In this document: piece after piece, positions 1 through 7,043 of the stretch
Layout of the letters: every line of letters starts with the position of its first letter
Numbering within the stretch: position 1 is the first letter of the stretch
DNA from: JACDET01 sp038253825
Lineage (GTDB): Bacteria > Patescibacteriota > Microgenomatia > Levybacterales > UBA12049
DNA: 21,896 nt
Direction of reading: 5' to 3'
NCBI GenBank assembly: GCA_038253825.1
Contig: JBBSGT010000021.1
Span: forward strand, 1 to 21,896
Made by a program: the position numbers and the translations under genes
The notes under the pieces: model-generated
The model's input: the letters and a program-made list of their open reading frames with translations, nothing else
Databases searched by the model: none
Told to the model about the DNA's origin: nothing

Positions 1-111
1 AAAGAGTTCGAATATGACATCCATCAATTCTTTGATAACTTTAATCAGTATGAAACGCGGCTCAGACAGTTTATTGGTACTGATTTACATTTGGTGAAAC
101 TTACTGCTTAA
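1..111 (+). CDS. C-terminal end of an unidentified protein (partial)
   Basis: An open frame enters from the left edge and runs 36 codons to a TAA at 109-111. The residues are polar and aromatic (…YDIHQFFDNFNQYETRLRQF…), which fits the last helix of a soluble protein, but no family can be assigned from so short a piece. It converges with the DUF2298 gene on the other strand, with 56 bases between the two stops and no clear terminator hairpin there. The sense is supported only by an uninterrupted frame to the edge and a plausible composition, so this is a modest-confidence call. Confidence 0.5.
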   Translation, partial: KEFEYDIHQFFDNFNQYETRLRQFIGTDLHLVKLTA

Positions 112-167
112 ATACCGATAATCAATTTCTGAATGGTATAGCTCTATCGAATTAAAGTAATTTACTC

Positions 168-2432
168 TCAGTTAAGTTTATAAATCCTTGTAGAGCCGTG
201 TTGGAAGACAATTTTGCCGAGTTGATTGAATTTAGCTTCTTGCAGATTTGGATATTTTTGATATTCCAGCGTTCCAACATAGACGTAGCGTACATCATAC
301 TTTTTCAATATTTGATTGGCAGTTTGGGCGTCATGTGTCTCATAAATAGTTTTCACCTCAATGATTCTCGGTGCCGGGACATCATAGGATCCTCGCCATA
401 ACCATTCATGGACAGTCCAGCCAAGAATAGTTGGCAAACCGGTATTGGCAGAAATTCTCTCAAAATCTGTATACGAATCACTTTGGGCTTCCACGATTAC
501 TTGTTGTCCTCGCACATTGGTATTAAGCCATTGGATGCCCACATAATCCTCAGGATACAGCGTTCTGAGATAGTTTATTCCATTGAGGCCTTGATAGTTT
601 TTAAAGTCATTATAGTAGGCTCTTACTGCCAGGAACGGATAGGACATGACGAAGTAAACAAGCATCGTTGTGAGCACGAGAAATACTCCTTTTAGTAGAC
701 GCTTTGCAAGCCCCCTATTTTCCATGCTGGACGTGAGACGCACAATAACGTAACCACTACTGATACTTAGCACAATAAATGCCTGAAAAACAAGTTTGAA
801 CATGGTATTTGCTCTGTAGTGTTCAGGATAAATATCTTTCAGATAGAAAAATTCTGGAACGATGATTAAGAAAGTCGACAAAATCATTAGTAATAAGACA
901 AACGTATCAGTCTGCGAATGTTCCTTTGAGCGTAAAATAAAGGTGCTGAATGCCACCACAAAAAAATAAAAGAAACCATAAAGGGTTAATAGTTCCCACC
1001 AATAGGAACGTTGACAATGGTTGGGTTCAAAGAGAAATGGTCCGACATGGCCGATATGCGTTAAAAAGGAAGGGGCGCATAAAATACCAATACCTTTTAC
1101 AATCGCTGAAGCATTAAAAAAGAGATTATAGGGTGTATTAAAGATAAATAATCCCACACTTACAATCGCGACCGATATCCCCAAATCTCTTAACCATGGC
1201 CATTTCCATTGCGTGAAAGCATGTGTCTCATTTGCTTTCTTCTTATTGCTAACTTGCAAGGATTCACCGTTGCTGAATAACTTCTCATAGCTCGGGAGTT
1301 TTTGCCAATGGATAACCAGAAGGACCATCATTGCCAACAACCAATAAATTGCCCCGTCCCATGCATTGGTCATATACATACATGAGAGTACAAAGCCGAT
1401 AAATCCTAAGTGATAAGGGTTGATTTGGAATGTTTTCTTAATCTTCTCTCGTTCCTCACGGCTTTGTTCAGTGTGGTGCGTAAGGAGTGAAAAAAGTAAA
1501 CTTATAGCCAGTAATACAAAAGGAATATCTAAGACATGTCCATGTAAATCTGCTACGACCCATGAGTAAATAGGAAATTCATGGATGGTGTGATAGATAA
1601 AGCGAGTTGCATTTGGATACCAGTAACCGTTAGGAAAAGAGTTGGGTTGAAATGGTAATTGCCACATGGGTACTGGATTGTCGGTATTGTATGGTTTAAA
1701 TAACGCATACAATACATGTAAGTTACCGGCGAAAGTTACAAGAAAAGCGGTCAAAATACCGGAGAGTATTAATTTGAGATTGGAGATTTTTCCGCTTTTA
1801 CCTATTTTTGCATACAGATTTGCGCCGAGCGAAAAGGTTTCAGTAAAGCAGAAGGCAACTATGGTTGAAAGCATGAGGTTAAAAGTGATTGCGGAAGGAA
1901 GGTTGGAAAGTTTGGTAAGCATGGCAGTGAGTAAATGGCCAAAATAATAATAGTTAATTGTCGCGGGAGGAAACCATATATCAACGGGAGGAAGATATTC
2001 AGTGCGGAGAAAAGCATTCACAAATCCATAATCCATGAATTTTTCGAGGCCATGGATATCTGGCGCAAAAGAGTGAACATATGCCCAAATAAAGAGAATT
2101 ACTAAAAAAGTAAGTTCCTCAATAGCAAACGTGAGCCAGGATTTCTTCAGCGTATATACTACTCTCCAACGTTCCGGTAAGAAAAAGTAAAGCCCTCCAG
2201 TAAGTACAAGTGCGACAACAATAATAACCGGCACAGAAAAGGGTGCAATGCGAAACGCACCCAGAACAAAAACGATATAGCCCACGAGCAATACGCCTAT
2301 GAGTTTGGAAAAAATATAACCCTTGTCAAAAAACGGCGAGAAGAGCGCAAAAGTGAGCGGCAAAAAACCAACGCCAAATAAAAATAAGACGAACCACCAA
2401 ACTAAAACTGCATGAATGTCAGAAGGATACAT
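168..2432 (-). CDS. DUF2298 / 'Chlor_Arch_YYY' polytopic membrane protein
   Basis: This 754-residue integral membrane protein is dominated by hydrophobic helices, with a soluble C-terminal part from about residue 630. Residues 125-166 hold the family signature: an acidic DIHGLEKFMDYGF stretch followed by NYYYFGH at 160-166, the tyrosine run that gives the YYY family its name. DUF2298 proteins are GT-C-like membrane proteins suspected of transferring sugars from polyprenyl carriers; the reaction is not established. The C-terminal domain (IQWLNTNVRGQQVIVEA) resembles the soluble tails of the two GT39-like proteins at 7044 and 9542, supporting a shared fold. It lies 50 bases after the HAD-like gene on the same strand and may be cotranscribed, although a weak TTTAAT box ends 7 bases before its ATG. 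The family call is firm; the function is inferred. Confidence 0.85.
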   Translation of the reverse strand: MYPSDIHAVLVWWFVLFLFGVGFLPLTFALFSPFFDKGYIFSKLIGVLLVGYIVFVLGAFRIAPFSVPVIIVVALVLTGGLYFFLPERWRVVYTLKKSWLTFAIEELTFLVILFIWAYVHSFAPDIHGLEKFMDYGFVNAFLRTEYLPPVDIWFPPATINYYYFGHLLTAMLTKLSNLPSAITFNLMLSTIVAFCFTETFSLGANLYAKIGKSGKISNLKLILSGILTAFLVTFAGNLHVLYALFKPYNTDNPVPMWQLPFQPNSFPNGYWYPNATRFIYHTIHEFPIYSWVVADLHGHVLDIPFVLLAISLLFSLLTHHTEQSREEREKIKKTFQINPYHLGFIGFVLSCMYMTNAWDGAIYWLLAMMVLLVIHWQKLPSYEKLFSNGESLQVSNKKKANETHAFTQWKWPWLRDLGISVAIVSVGLFIFNTPYNLFFNASAIVKGIGILCAPSFLTHIGHVGPFLFEPNHCQRSYWWELLTLYGFFYFFVVAFSTFILRSKEHSQTDTFVLLLMILSTFLIIVPEFFYLKDIYPEHYRANTMFKLVFQAFIVLSISSGYVIVRLTSSMENRGLAKRLLKGVFLVLTTMLVYFVMSYPFLAVRAYYNDFKNYQGLNGINYLRTLYPEDYVGIQWLNTNVRGQQVIVEAQSDSYTDFERISANTGLPTILGWTVHEWLWRGSYDVPAPRIIEVKTIYETHDAQTANQILKKYDVRYVYVGTLEYQKYPNLQEAKFNQLGKIVFQHGSTRIYKLN

Positions 2433-2482
2433 AGATTTAATTAAAAGTTAAAAATGCAAAGTGAAAAGTTTCAGTAGTGCAT

Positions 2483-3025
2483 TTAGTAATGAAAAATTTC
2501 TCCAAGCTCTGAAATGGCTTGGATATTTTTTTCTATCATTCCTGTGTGTTTATTTTGATCGTACCAAAAAAATTTTGTTTTTGGATTATCTTTCGCAACG
2601 TACCGCACCAATGATAAATCATCATCGACAAAAATATCAAGCTTGAGTTTTTTTAGTACACCATTTTTGAACTCATGAGGTTGTCTGTTATCATAATTAA
2701 AATACATTTCATCAAAAATTTCATCGAGTCCATAGGTTTTAATCAGTCGCACCGTTTGCGGTTCCAAAAATTTAAAGCGACTGGAGATAAGATAGAGTTG
2801 ATGCTTTTCTTTTGGAATTGAGCGAAGAAAGGCTAAATTTTTCCTGATGCCACGCCTCAAAAGTGGAATGTGAGTGGCTTTTCGCAGCAGTTGTTCTCGA
2901 CGGGAAGGAATACGATAAAGCAAAATGCCATTGTCACGTTTTTTATAAAACTTATTAATGACGACATTGGGAACAAGAGGTGGTGTGTCAATAAACACTT
3001 TATCTAAATCAAAACCGATCTTCAT
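2483..3025 (-). CDS. HAD-like hydrolase/phosphatase family protein
   Basis: A 180-residue soluble protein with haloacid dehalogenase landmarks: the nucleophile motif FDLDKV near the N-terminus (D6, D8), a LISS segment (S81/S82) as motif II, K120 as a candidate motif III lysine, and FVDDD (D134-D136) as the acidic metal-binding motif IV. Such proteins hydrolyse phosphoesters in the cytoplasm through an aspartyl-phosphate; the substrate cannot be read. The DLD motif is followed by K-V-F rather than the classical D-x-D-G-T. The gene is divergent from the GT4 gene, with only 23 bases between the start codons, and lies just upstream of the DUF2298 gene. A role in sugar-phosphate or lipid-carrier chemistry is suggested only by its neighbours. 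Confidence 0.72.
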   Translation of the reverse strand: MKIGFDLDKVFIDTPPLVPNVVINKFYKKRDNGILLYRIPSRREQLLRKATHIPLLRRGIRKNLAFLRSIPKEKHQLYLISSRFKFLEPQTVRLIKTYGLDEIFDEMYFNYDNRQPHEFKNGVLKKLKLDIFVDDDLSLVRYVAKDNPKTKFFWYDQNKHTGMIEKNIQAISELGEIFHY

Positions 3026-3048
3026 AGTTGTATAATGTATTGTACACG
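3026..3048. promoter_or_regulatory. Compact divergent promoter between HAD-like and GT4 genes
   Basis: Only 23 bases separate the two ATGs. A perfect TATAAT at 3031-3036 reads toward the GT4 gene and would give a transcript with a leader of about 5 bases. On the minus strand TACAAT (3044 to 3039) lies 13 bases from the HAD ATG, and a weaker CATTAT lies 6 bases from it. Neither gene has room for a Shine-Dalgarno sequence if transcribed from here, and the -35 elements must lie inside the opposing coding regions. Confidence 0.6.
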
Positions 3049-4185
3049 ATGAAGAAAATTTTGATAAGTCTTTCTTATTATTCCCCGCATATCAGTGGTT
3101 TGACGCTGTCGATCAAACATCTGGCACAGGCATTAGCAAATGACGGCTATGACATAACAATTCTCACAACCCAGCATTACAAACAGTTACCTGAGACAGA
3201 GGTTATAAACAAAGTGCATGTGATACGAGTCCCCTTTTTATTTCGTCTGAGTAAAGGATTTTTCATGCCGAGTTTTTTGAGTAAAGCGATTCAAACGCTT
3301 CAGAAGACGGACGATGTGATGATTGTCCAGCCGCAGGTTGAGGGGTTACTTCTGGCATTATTGGCAAAAATAATGGGTAAAAAAGTGCATTGTCTTTATA
3401 TTTGCGAAGTAAGTCTTTCAGGGGGTATGGGTACACAAATAATTGCATACATACTGCGACTTATCAATAGTGTGACGCTTTTGTTTGCTGATTCGGTGAG
3501 TACGTTAACTGACGATTTTGCCAAACACAATGTTGTGCTACAGCGGTTTGCTAAAGATGTCAGAGGCATTTTCCCGATAGTGGAGTTTCCTCACATTGAT
3601 CCAACTATTCGCCAAACTGTAGAGAAACGTTTGCCCAATACGGATTATTATATTGGTTATTTGGGAAGAATTTCGGCTGAGAAAGGTATTCACTATTTAT
3701 TGGAAGCAATTCCCTTATTGCAAAAAGAGCTGGGGGAACGTTTTGTGATAGTTCTTGCCGGTCCGCAAAAAGTTGTGGGGGAAACGGCATACCGGCAACA
3801 AATTGAAGAATTATTGCAAACGCATTCCAAAAATGTATTTCTTTTGGGTGAGCTGCCTGATGCTTCGCTTGGTGCGTTTTATTCTTTGCTGGATGTTTTT
3901 GTACTTCCCAGCACCAATAATACTGAAGCGTTTGGGATGGTACAAGTGGAAGCAATGTCATGTGGTACACCAGTGGTCTCCACCGATCTTCCTGGTGTCT
4001 GCGTTCCAATTACCCAAACCGCAATGGGAGAGATTGTCCCTCCCGCTGATGTGCCGGCGTTAGCAAAAGCAATAATTCAGATAGTAAAAGAGAAGAAAAA
4101 GTATGTAAAGCCTAAAGAATTAATTATTTCGATATTTTCACCTGCGAAGACGGTACAAGCATACAAAACAATTTTTGCAGAATGA
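3049..4185 (+). CDS. GT4-family glycosyltransferase (GT-B fold)
   Basis: The ATG at 3049 gives 378 residues beginning MKKILISLSYYSPHISG; the in-frame TTG at 3028 is rejected because the TATAAT box lies between the two. The N-terminal Rossmann domain has the glycine/serine loop typical of retaining GT4 enzymes (SPHISGLTLSIKHLAQAL). The C-terminal domain shows YLGRISAEKGIHYLLEA near 204-220 and the family E-x7-E motif (E293 to E301, EAFGMVQVEA), which binds the nucleotide-sugar donor. It probably adds a sugar to a lipid-linked or surface glycan at the inner face of the membrane; donor and acceptor are unknown. The stop codon lies within a long inverted repeat. Family assignment is confident. 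Confidence 0.9.
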   Translation: MKKILISLSYYSPHISGLTLSIKHLAQALANDGYDITILTTQHYKQLPETEVINKVHVIRVPFLFRLSKGFFMPSFLSKAIQTLQKTDDVMIVQPQVEGLLLALLAKIMGKKVHCLYICEVSLSGGMGTQIIAYILRLINSVTLLFADSVSTLTDDFAKHNVVLQRFAKDVRGIFPIVEFPHIDPTIRQTVEKRLPNTDYYIGYLGRISAEKGIHYLLEAIPLLQKELGERFVIVLAGPQKVVGETAYRQQIEELLQTHSKNVFLLGELPDASLGAFYSLLDVFVLPSTNNTEAFGMVQVEAMSCGTPVVSTDLPGVCVPITQTAMGEIVPPADVPALAKAIIQIVKEKKKYVKPKELIISIFSPAKTVQAYKTIFAE

Positions 4186-4250
4186 TCACAGGTTCGAGGC
4201 AACACGTTTCGAAGCTATTCGTAGTTGAGCGACTGCAAACCTGTTGATCA
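4183..4250. repeat. Long imperfect hairpin starting at the GT4 stop codon
   Basis: TGATCA-CAGGTT (4183-4194) pairs with AACCTG-t-TGATCA (4238-4250), a 12-base-pair stem with one bulged base. The stem includes the GT4 stop TGA. The 43-base interior can fold again: CAAC/GTTG and ACG/CGT pairings are visible. No T-run follows on either side, so it is not a standard intrinsic terminator. It may be a 3' stabilising structure or the end of a small mobile or repeat element. Confidence 0.55.
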
Positions 4251-4273
4251 AGAATCAGCTTCTCTACAGAATT

Positions 4274-4764
4274 CTATAAACTTAAATTATACTTTAATTT
4301 TTCTAATAAAGCTTTATCTACCTCAGTTTTTCCTCGTTTTAAGTTTGCAGTGCTATGAGTAAAAATAATAGCGATAAGGTTTTCATTTGCTATTTTTCGC
4401 TGTAATAAGAGAGTGAACCAGTAGAATTGACACTACCTTTTGTTCCAACAATCCCAATGCCATGTTTTGCTCCAAGTTTTATAACTTCTTGCATTGCAAG
4501 TGAGCCCATAAGCATTCCCACATTTCCATTGCCATCTATCAAGGTAGACACATCTGTTTTTCTTATAAGTACTGGTTTTCCTTTAATAGTATCGGTAAAA
4601 ACACCAAAGTTTTCTTTAAGTAATCGGAGGAGGCCATGCGAAGGTTTGCCTGAAAGCTCTCCAAAGAGAACAACATCTTTAATTAAGTTGGCCTCTTCAA
4701 GGGTGTATTTTGTGAGGAGTGTCAGCAGTATTAGTTGTTCAAGTTCTTCAATTTTTATTTTCAT
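4274..4764 (-). pseudogene. Truncated, frameshifted malate/L-lactate dehydrogenase-type (Ldh2) remnant
   Basis: From the ATG at 4764 the frame encodes 124 residues ending at a TAG (4390-4392). It matches the N-terminal part of the NAD(P)-dependent Ldh2/YlbC/DlgD family: PSHGLLRLL with the conserved histidine H43, TLIDGNGNVGMLMGSLAM, GIGIVGT, and STGSLSYYSEK. One base back, the next frame continues as a natural extension (KIANENLIAIIFTHSTANL) before running into an unrelated-looking tail that stops at 4274-4276. Full members are roughly 330-350 residues, so about 200 are missing. The break is in a five-base T-run on the plus strand (4393-4397). A one-base loss followed by a larger deletion is the simplest reading. 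An in-frame ATG further upstream (4818) is rejected because a -10 box sits just before 4764. Confidence 0.75.
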
Positions 4765-4780
4765 ATAGTCATTTATACCA
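4765..4780 (-). promoter_or_regulatory. Extended -10 promoter of the Ldh2 remnant
   Basis: Read on the minus strand, TGGTATAAA (4780 to 4772) forms a TGn-extended -10 box ending 7 bases before the ATG at 4764, as at many other genes here. Its retention suggests the truncated gene may still be transcribed. Confidence 0.5.
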
Positions 4781-4784
4781 TAGA

Positions 4785-4831
4785 TGGATTTAAAGTTCGA
4801 ATCCAGGCTCTCTAGCAATTTTTTTTAGCCT
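4785..4831 (+). repeat. Intergenic element A with a tRNA 3'-end-like segment
   Basis: TGGATT (4785-4790) and AATCCA (4800-4805) can form a hairpin. The segment GTTCGAATCCAGG followed by CTCTCTAGCA (4795-4817) reads like the T-loop, T-stem and acceptor 3' side of a tRNA, but the matching 5' half is absent. AGGCT (4805-4809) also pairs with AGCCT (4827-4831) around a run of eight T. The 11-mer TCCAGGCTCTC recurs at 6952-6962, and GGCTyTCTAGC recurs near 5488. Confidence 0.4.
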
Positions 4832-4836
4832 CGAAA

Positions 4837-4853
4837 TATGCTACAATAACTCT
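4837..4853 (+). promoter_or_regulatory. Leaderless extended -10 promoter of the 4854 hydrolase gene
   Basis: TATGCTACAAT (4837-4847) is an extended -10 box followed by exactly 6 bases and then the ATG at 4854, which places the A of the start codon at the expected +1. There is no Shine-Dalgarno sequence. Nearly the same string occurs before the YciI-like gene and fusA. Confidence 0.7.
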
Positions 4854-5384
4854 ATGAAGAAAGCAGTTATTCTACAAGGGTGGTATCAAAAACCAACGAG
4901 CAATTGGTATAATTGGCTTAAAGAAGAACTTGAGAAACAAGAATATCTTGTATTTTTACCTGATCTTTCCACAATGCATACGGATTTGCCAGATATGCAA
5001 CTCCAGTTAAAAGAAATTGAAAAGCTCGCCACTCTTGATAAAGATACAATTGTGATCGGTCATAGTATTGGCTGTTTATTGGCAATGCGGCTGGCAGAGA
5101 AACATAAACTTCATAATCTCTATTTGATCGCAGGTTGGGATTTTAATGATCTTACAGAAGAACATAGGTTATTTTGGCCAAATGCAATAAATCATTCAGA
5201 AATTATAAAAAACACTGATAAAATATATTGTATTACTTCAAATAACGACCCTTATATGACTCCGTTTACAGTTGAATCAATGACTAAGCGATTGCACGGT
5301 GAATTCATTCTTATCAAGAATGGAGGTCATTTTAATGATAAGTTTGGAATTAAAGAGATTCCAGAGTTACTTCAATACATTTAA
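4854..5384 (+). CDS. RBBP9/YdeN-type serine alpha/beta hydrolase
   Basis: A 176-residue cytosolic mini-hydrolase of the RBBP9/YdeN family. The nucleophile elbow is GHSIG with S71; the acid is D132 in SNNDPYM; the base is H159 in NGGHF. The order Ser-Asp-His and the short length are typical. The N-terminal VILQGWYQKPTSNWYNWLKEEL is the family's oxyanion-loop and helix-A region. It is presumably an esterase or amidase acting on a small substrate, which cannot be named. A second copy of the same fold is encoded at 16405-16965. The gene stands alone on the plus strand between intergenic elements A and B and has its own leaderless promoter and a candidate terminator. Confidence 0.85.
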   Translation: MKKAVILQGWYQKPTSNWYNWLKEELEKQEYLVFLPDLSTMHTDLPDMQLQLKEIEKLATLDKDTIVIGHSIGCLLAMRLAEKHKLHNLYLIAGWDFNDLTEEHRLFWPNAINHSEIIKNTDKIYCITSNNDPYMTPFTVESMTKRLHGEFILIKNGGHFNDKFGIKEIPELLQYI

Positions 5385-5445
5385 CCGGCAAATTAGGGTT
5401 CAATTTTATTCGGAAATAGAAGATGGTTAGTAGTTATATTATTAG

Positions 5446-5511
5446 ATAAAAAGTTCCAAGGTTGTACCCTCGGGGCATTACGATCAAGGCTTTCTAGCTG
5501 ATGTTTTTTAG
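5446..5511 (+). terminator. Intergenic element B with terminator-like hairpin
   Basis: After the hydrolase stop, ATCA-ag-GCT-ttct-AGC-TGAT (5483-5502) can fold into a seven-pair stem with a two-base bulge, followed by G and six T (5504-5509): a plausible intrinsic terminator for the plus-strand gene. The left part carries ATAAAAAGTTCCAA (5446-5459), repeated exactly at 6933-6946. The rest of 5385-5594 shows no convincing gene. Confidence 0.45.
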
Positions 5512-5594
5512 AAGTTTTTGTATTTACCTGTCGTGAGTATTCTTTCAATTTCTTCTCTATCTTTATCATTTATTGGTTCAAACTCATCATAAAA

Positions 5595-6761
5595 CTAGGT
5601 TTCTCTTTGAGACACTAATACTGTAGTGGGTTGTGTCTGACCTTCTTTTTCAAGCCTCTTCGCGATTGTTTTAAAAATTTTATCAATGCCTTTTTGTTTG
5701 TTTACCGATATAAAAATTGGGGAATACTCCGCATATTTTGTTCGGAGACCTTCTTCATCAAGATTGGGTGCTATGTCAATTTTATTGAAGACATAGATCA
5801 TATGGGCGTCAAGATGAATACCAAGTTCATGGAGAATGTTATTAACTACATGTATTTTCTCCTCAACTTCGGAATCAGAAACATCGATTACGTGTAACAA
5901 TATGTCTGCATGGACAGATTCCATAAGTGTTGATTTAAATGCCTGAATTAAGCGCGGTGGCAAATTTCGGATAAATCCAATTGTGTCAGTGAGTAAAATT
6001 TCTTTTTCAATTTGTGGGATATATATTTTGCTGACACTACTATCAAGTGTTGCAAACAATGCATTTTCGACGAGGACATTTCCGCCTGATAAAAGATTAA
6101 AGAGCGAGCTTTTGCCTGCATTTGTGTACCCGACGATTGAGACTGTTTTAAATCCTGCTCGCTTTCGCTGCTCAAGTTGTGCATTATGAGCTTCGTTAAT
6201 TTTATCAAGCTGATCAGTAACTTTTTTTATTTCACCGCGCCAGTGGCGTTTCATAAGCTCAGTATTGGTTTCTCCGACTCCAAGCGTTCCTATTCCTCCA
6301 CCTTGTCGTGACATAATCGCACCCATACCATAAATTCTTGGTCCCATGTATCGCATTCGAGCAAGTTCTATTTGGAGTTTTGCTTCAGTCGTTGTTGCAT
6401 GTTTATCAAAGATTTGCAGGATTAAATCCATTCGATCCCAAACATCGATTCGGGGATTTGCTTGTTGAAATCGTGTCTTAAGCGTATGGACTTGTTTCGG
6501 TTTAGCCATGGTATTCAACACGACCACATCAATTGATAATTCTTTAATTTTTTCTAATACTTCAAGTACTTTTCCTTTCCCAATATACGTTGCTTGATCG
6601 GGGTGTTCAAGATGTTGAATAATACGATCGGGGATCTCTCCCCCTAATGTTTTGATGAGTGATTCGAGTTCATCTCCTGTATTGATTGATCTTTCCTTAT
6701 TGGCTTGTGGATTAATAACATGAATTGGAAGTATCCGAAGTGTCTTTTTTAGTTCAATCAT
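5595..6761 (-). CDS. hflX: GTPase HflX (ribosome-associated)
   Basis: A 388-residue protein with the full HflX architecture. The N-terminal domain (about 1-180) carries QATYIGKGKVLEV and the glycine-rich RQGGGIGTLGVGETN (152-166) typical of the family, then a coiled linker. The GTPase domain starts near 205: G1 GYTNAGKS (211-218), G3 DTIGF (259-263) and G4 NKID (326-329). HflX binds the large ribosomal subunit and splits or rescues stalled 70S ribosomes under stress. The family G1 loop GYTNAGKS is intact, so it should be active. The short C-terminus after the G domain lacks an obvious extra domain. It is monocistronic, on the minus strand, with its own promoter. Confidence 0.95.
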   Translation of the reverse strand: MIELKKTLRILPIHVINPQANKERSINTGDELESLIKTLGGEIPDRIIQHLEHPDQATYIGKGKVLEVLEKIKELSIDVVVLNTMAKPKQVHTLKTRFQQANPRIDVWDRMDLILQIFDKHATTTEAKLQIELARMRYMGPRIYGMGAIMSRQGGGIGTLGVGETNTELMKRHWRGEIKKVTDQLDKINEAHNAQLEQRKRAGFKTVSIVGYTNAGKSSLFNLLSGGNVLVENALFATLDSSVSKIYIPQIEKEILLTDTIGFIRNLPPRLIQAFKSTLMESVHADILLHVIDVSDSEVEEKIHVVNNILHELGIHLDAHMIYVFNKIDIAPNLDEEGLRTKYAEYSPIFISVNKQKGIDKIFKTIAKRLEKEGQTQPTTVLVSQRET

Positions 6762-6775
6762 GTGCGTTCATTATA
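6762..6775 (-). promoter_or_regulatory. Near-leaderless promoter of hflX
   Basis: On the minus strand a perfect TATAAT (6775 to 6770) ends 8 bases before the ATG at 6761. The transcript would begin at or about two bases before the start codon. No Shine-Dalgarno sequence could fit. Confidence 0.6.
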
Positions 6776-6932
6776 GCCTAACTGCATTAATAAAGAAAAT
6801 AAACTCATTCACCTATCAACAACTCTAAAAAACAATATTATGTCACTCTTTAACCAGATCTTCCATTGAGAGGTCACGCTGTTTGCATTATAAAGATGAC
6901 TTCGATTAAATATTTAAAGATAAAAGTCGGTT

Positions 6933-6970
6933 ATAAAAAGTTCCAACTTCGTCCAGGCTCTCCAGAGCTG
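6933..6970 (+). repeat. Intergenic element C, related to elements A and B
   Basis: This stretch contains ATAAAAAGTTCCAA (6933-6946, identical to 5446-5459) followed by TCCAGGCTCTC (6952-6962, identical to 4802-4812) and a short GCTC-tcca-GAGC hairpin before a T-rich run. The surrounding 6776-6930 has no credible ORF or RNA gene that I can recognise. Confidence 0.4.
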
Positions 6971-6971
6971 T

Positions 6972-7006
6972 TTTTGGTTATTCTCAAGAGGTTCTTGAGG
7001 CCAAAA
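6972..7006. terminator. Strong stem-loop downstream of the 7044 glycosyltransferase
   Basis: CTCAAGA-GGT-TCTTGAG (6983-6999) is a perfect seven-pair hairpin, extended outward by TTTTGG (6972-6977) and CCAAAA (7001-7006) across a small internal loop, for 13 pairs in all. It lies 38 bases after the stop of the minus-strand GT39 gene, so it could end or protect that transcript. The T-run expected of a classical intrinsic terminator is missing on the minus strand, so the role is uncertain. Confidence 0.5.
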
Positions 7007-7043
7007 TATGACTAATTTTGGGACGTGGATGTATGGGCAAACG

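Noticed and set aside
4183..4250. tRNA gene at the long hairpin
   Set aside because: The 12-pair end stem and a GGTTCGA string recall a tRNA, but the T-loop string falls at the 5' arm, and no D-arm, anticodon arm or correct T-stem can be drawn on either strand.
4380..4400. Programmed -1 frameshift in the Ldh2-like gene
   Set aside because: The slip site GAAAAAT is weakly permissive and no stimulatory structure is clear; the -1 product still lacks about 200 family residues, so decay is simpler.
4785..4831. Complete tRNA at element A
   Set aside because: Only the T-loop and acceptor 3' side look tRNA-like; the 5' side lacks the complementary CCTGG and TAGAGAG.
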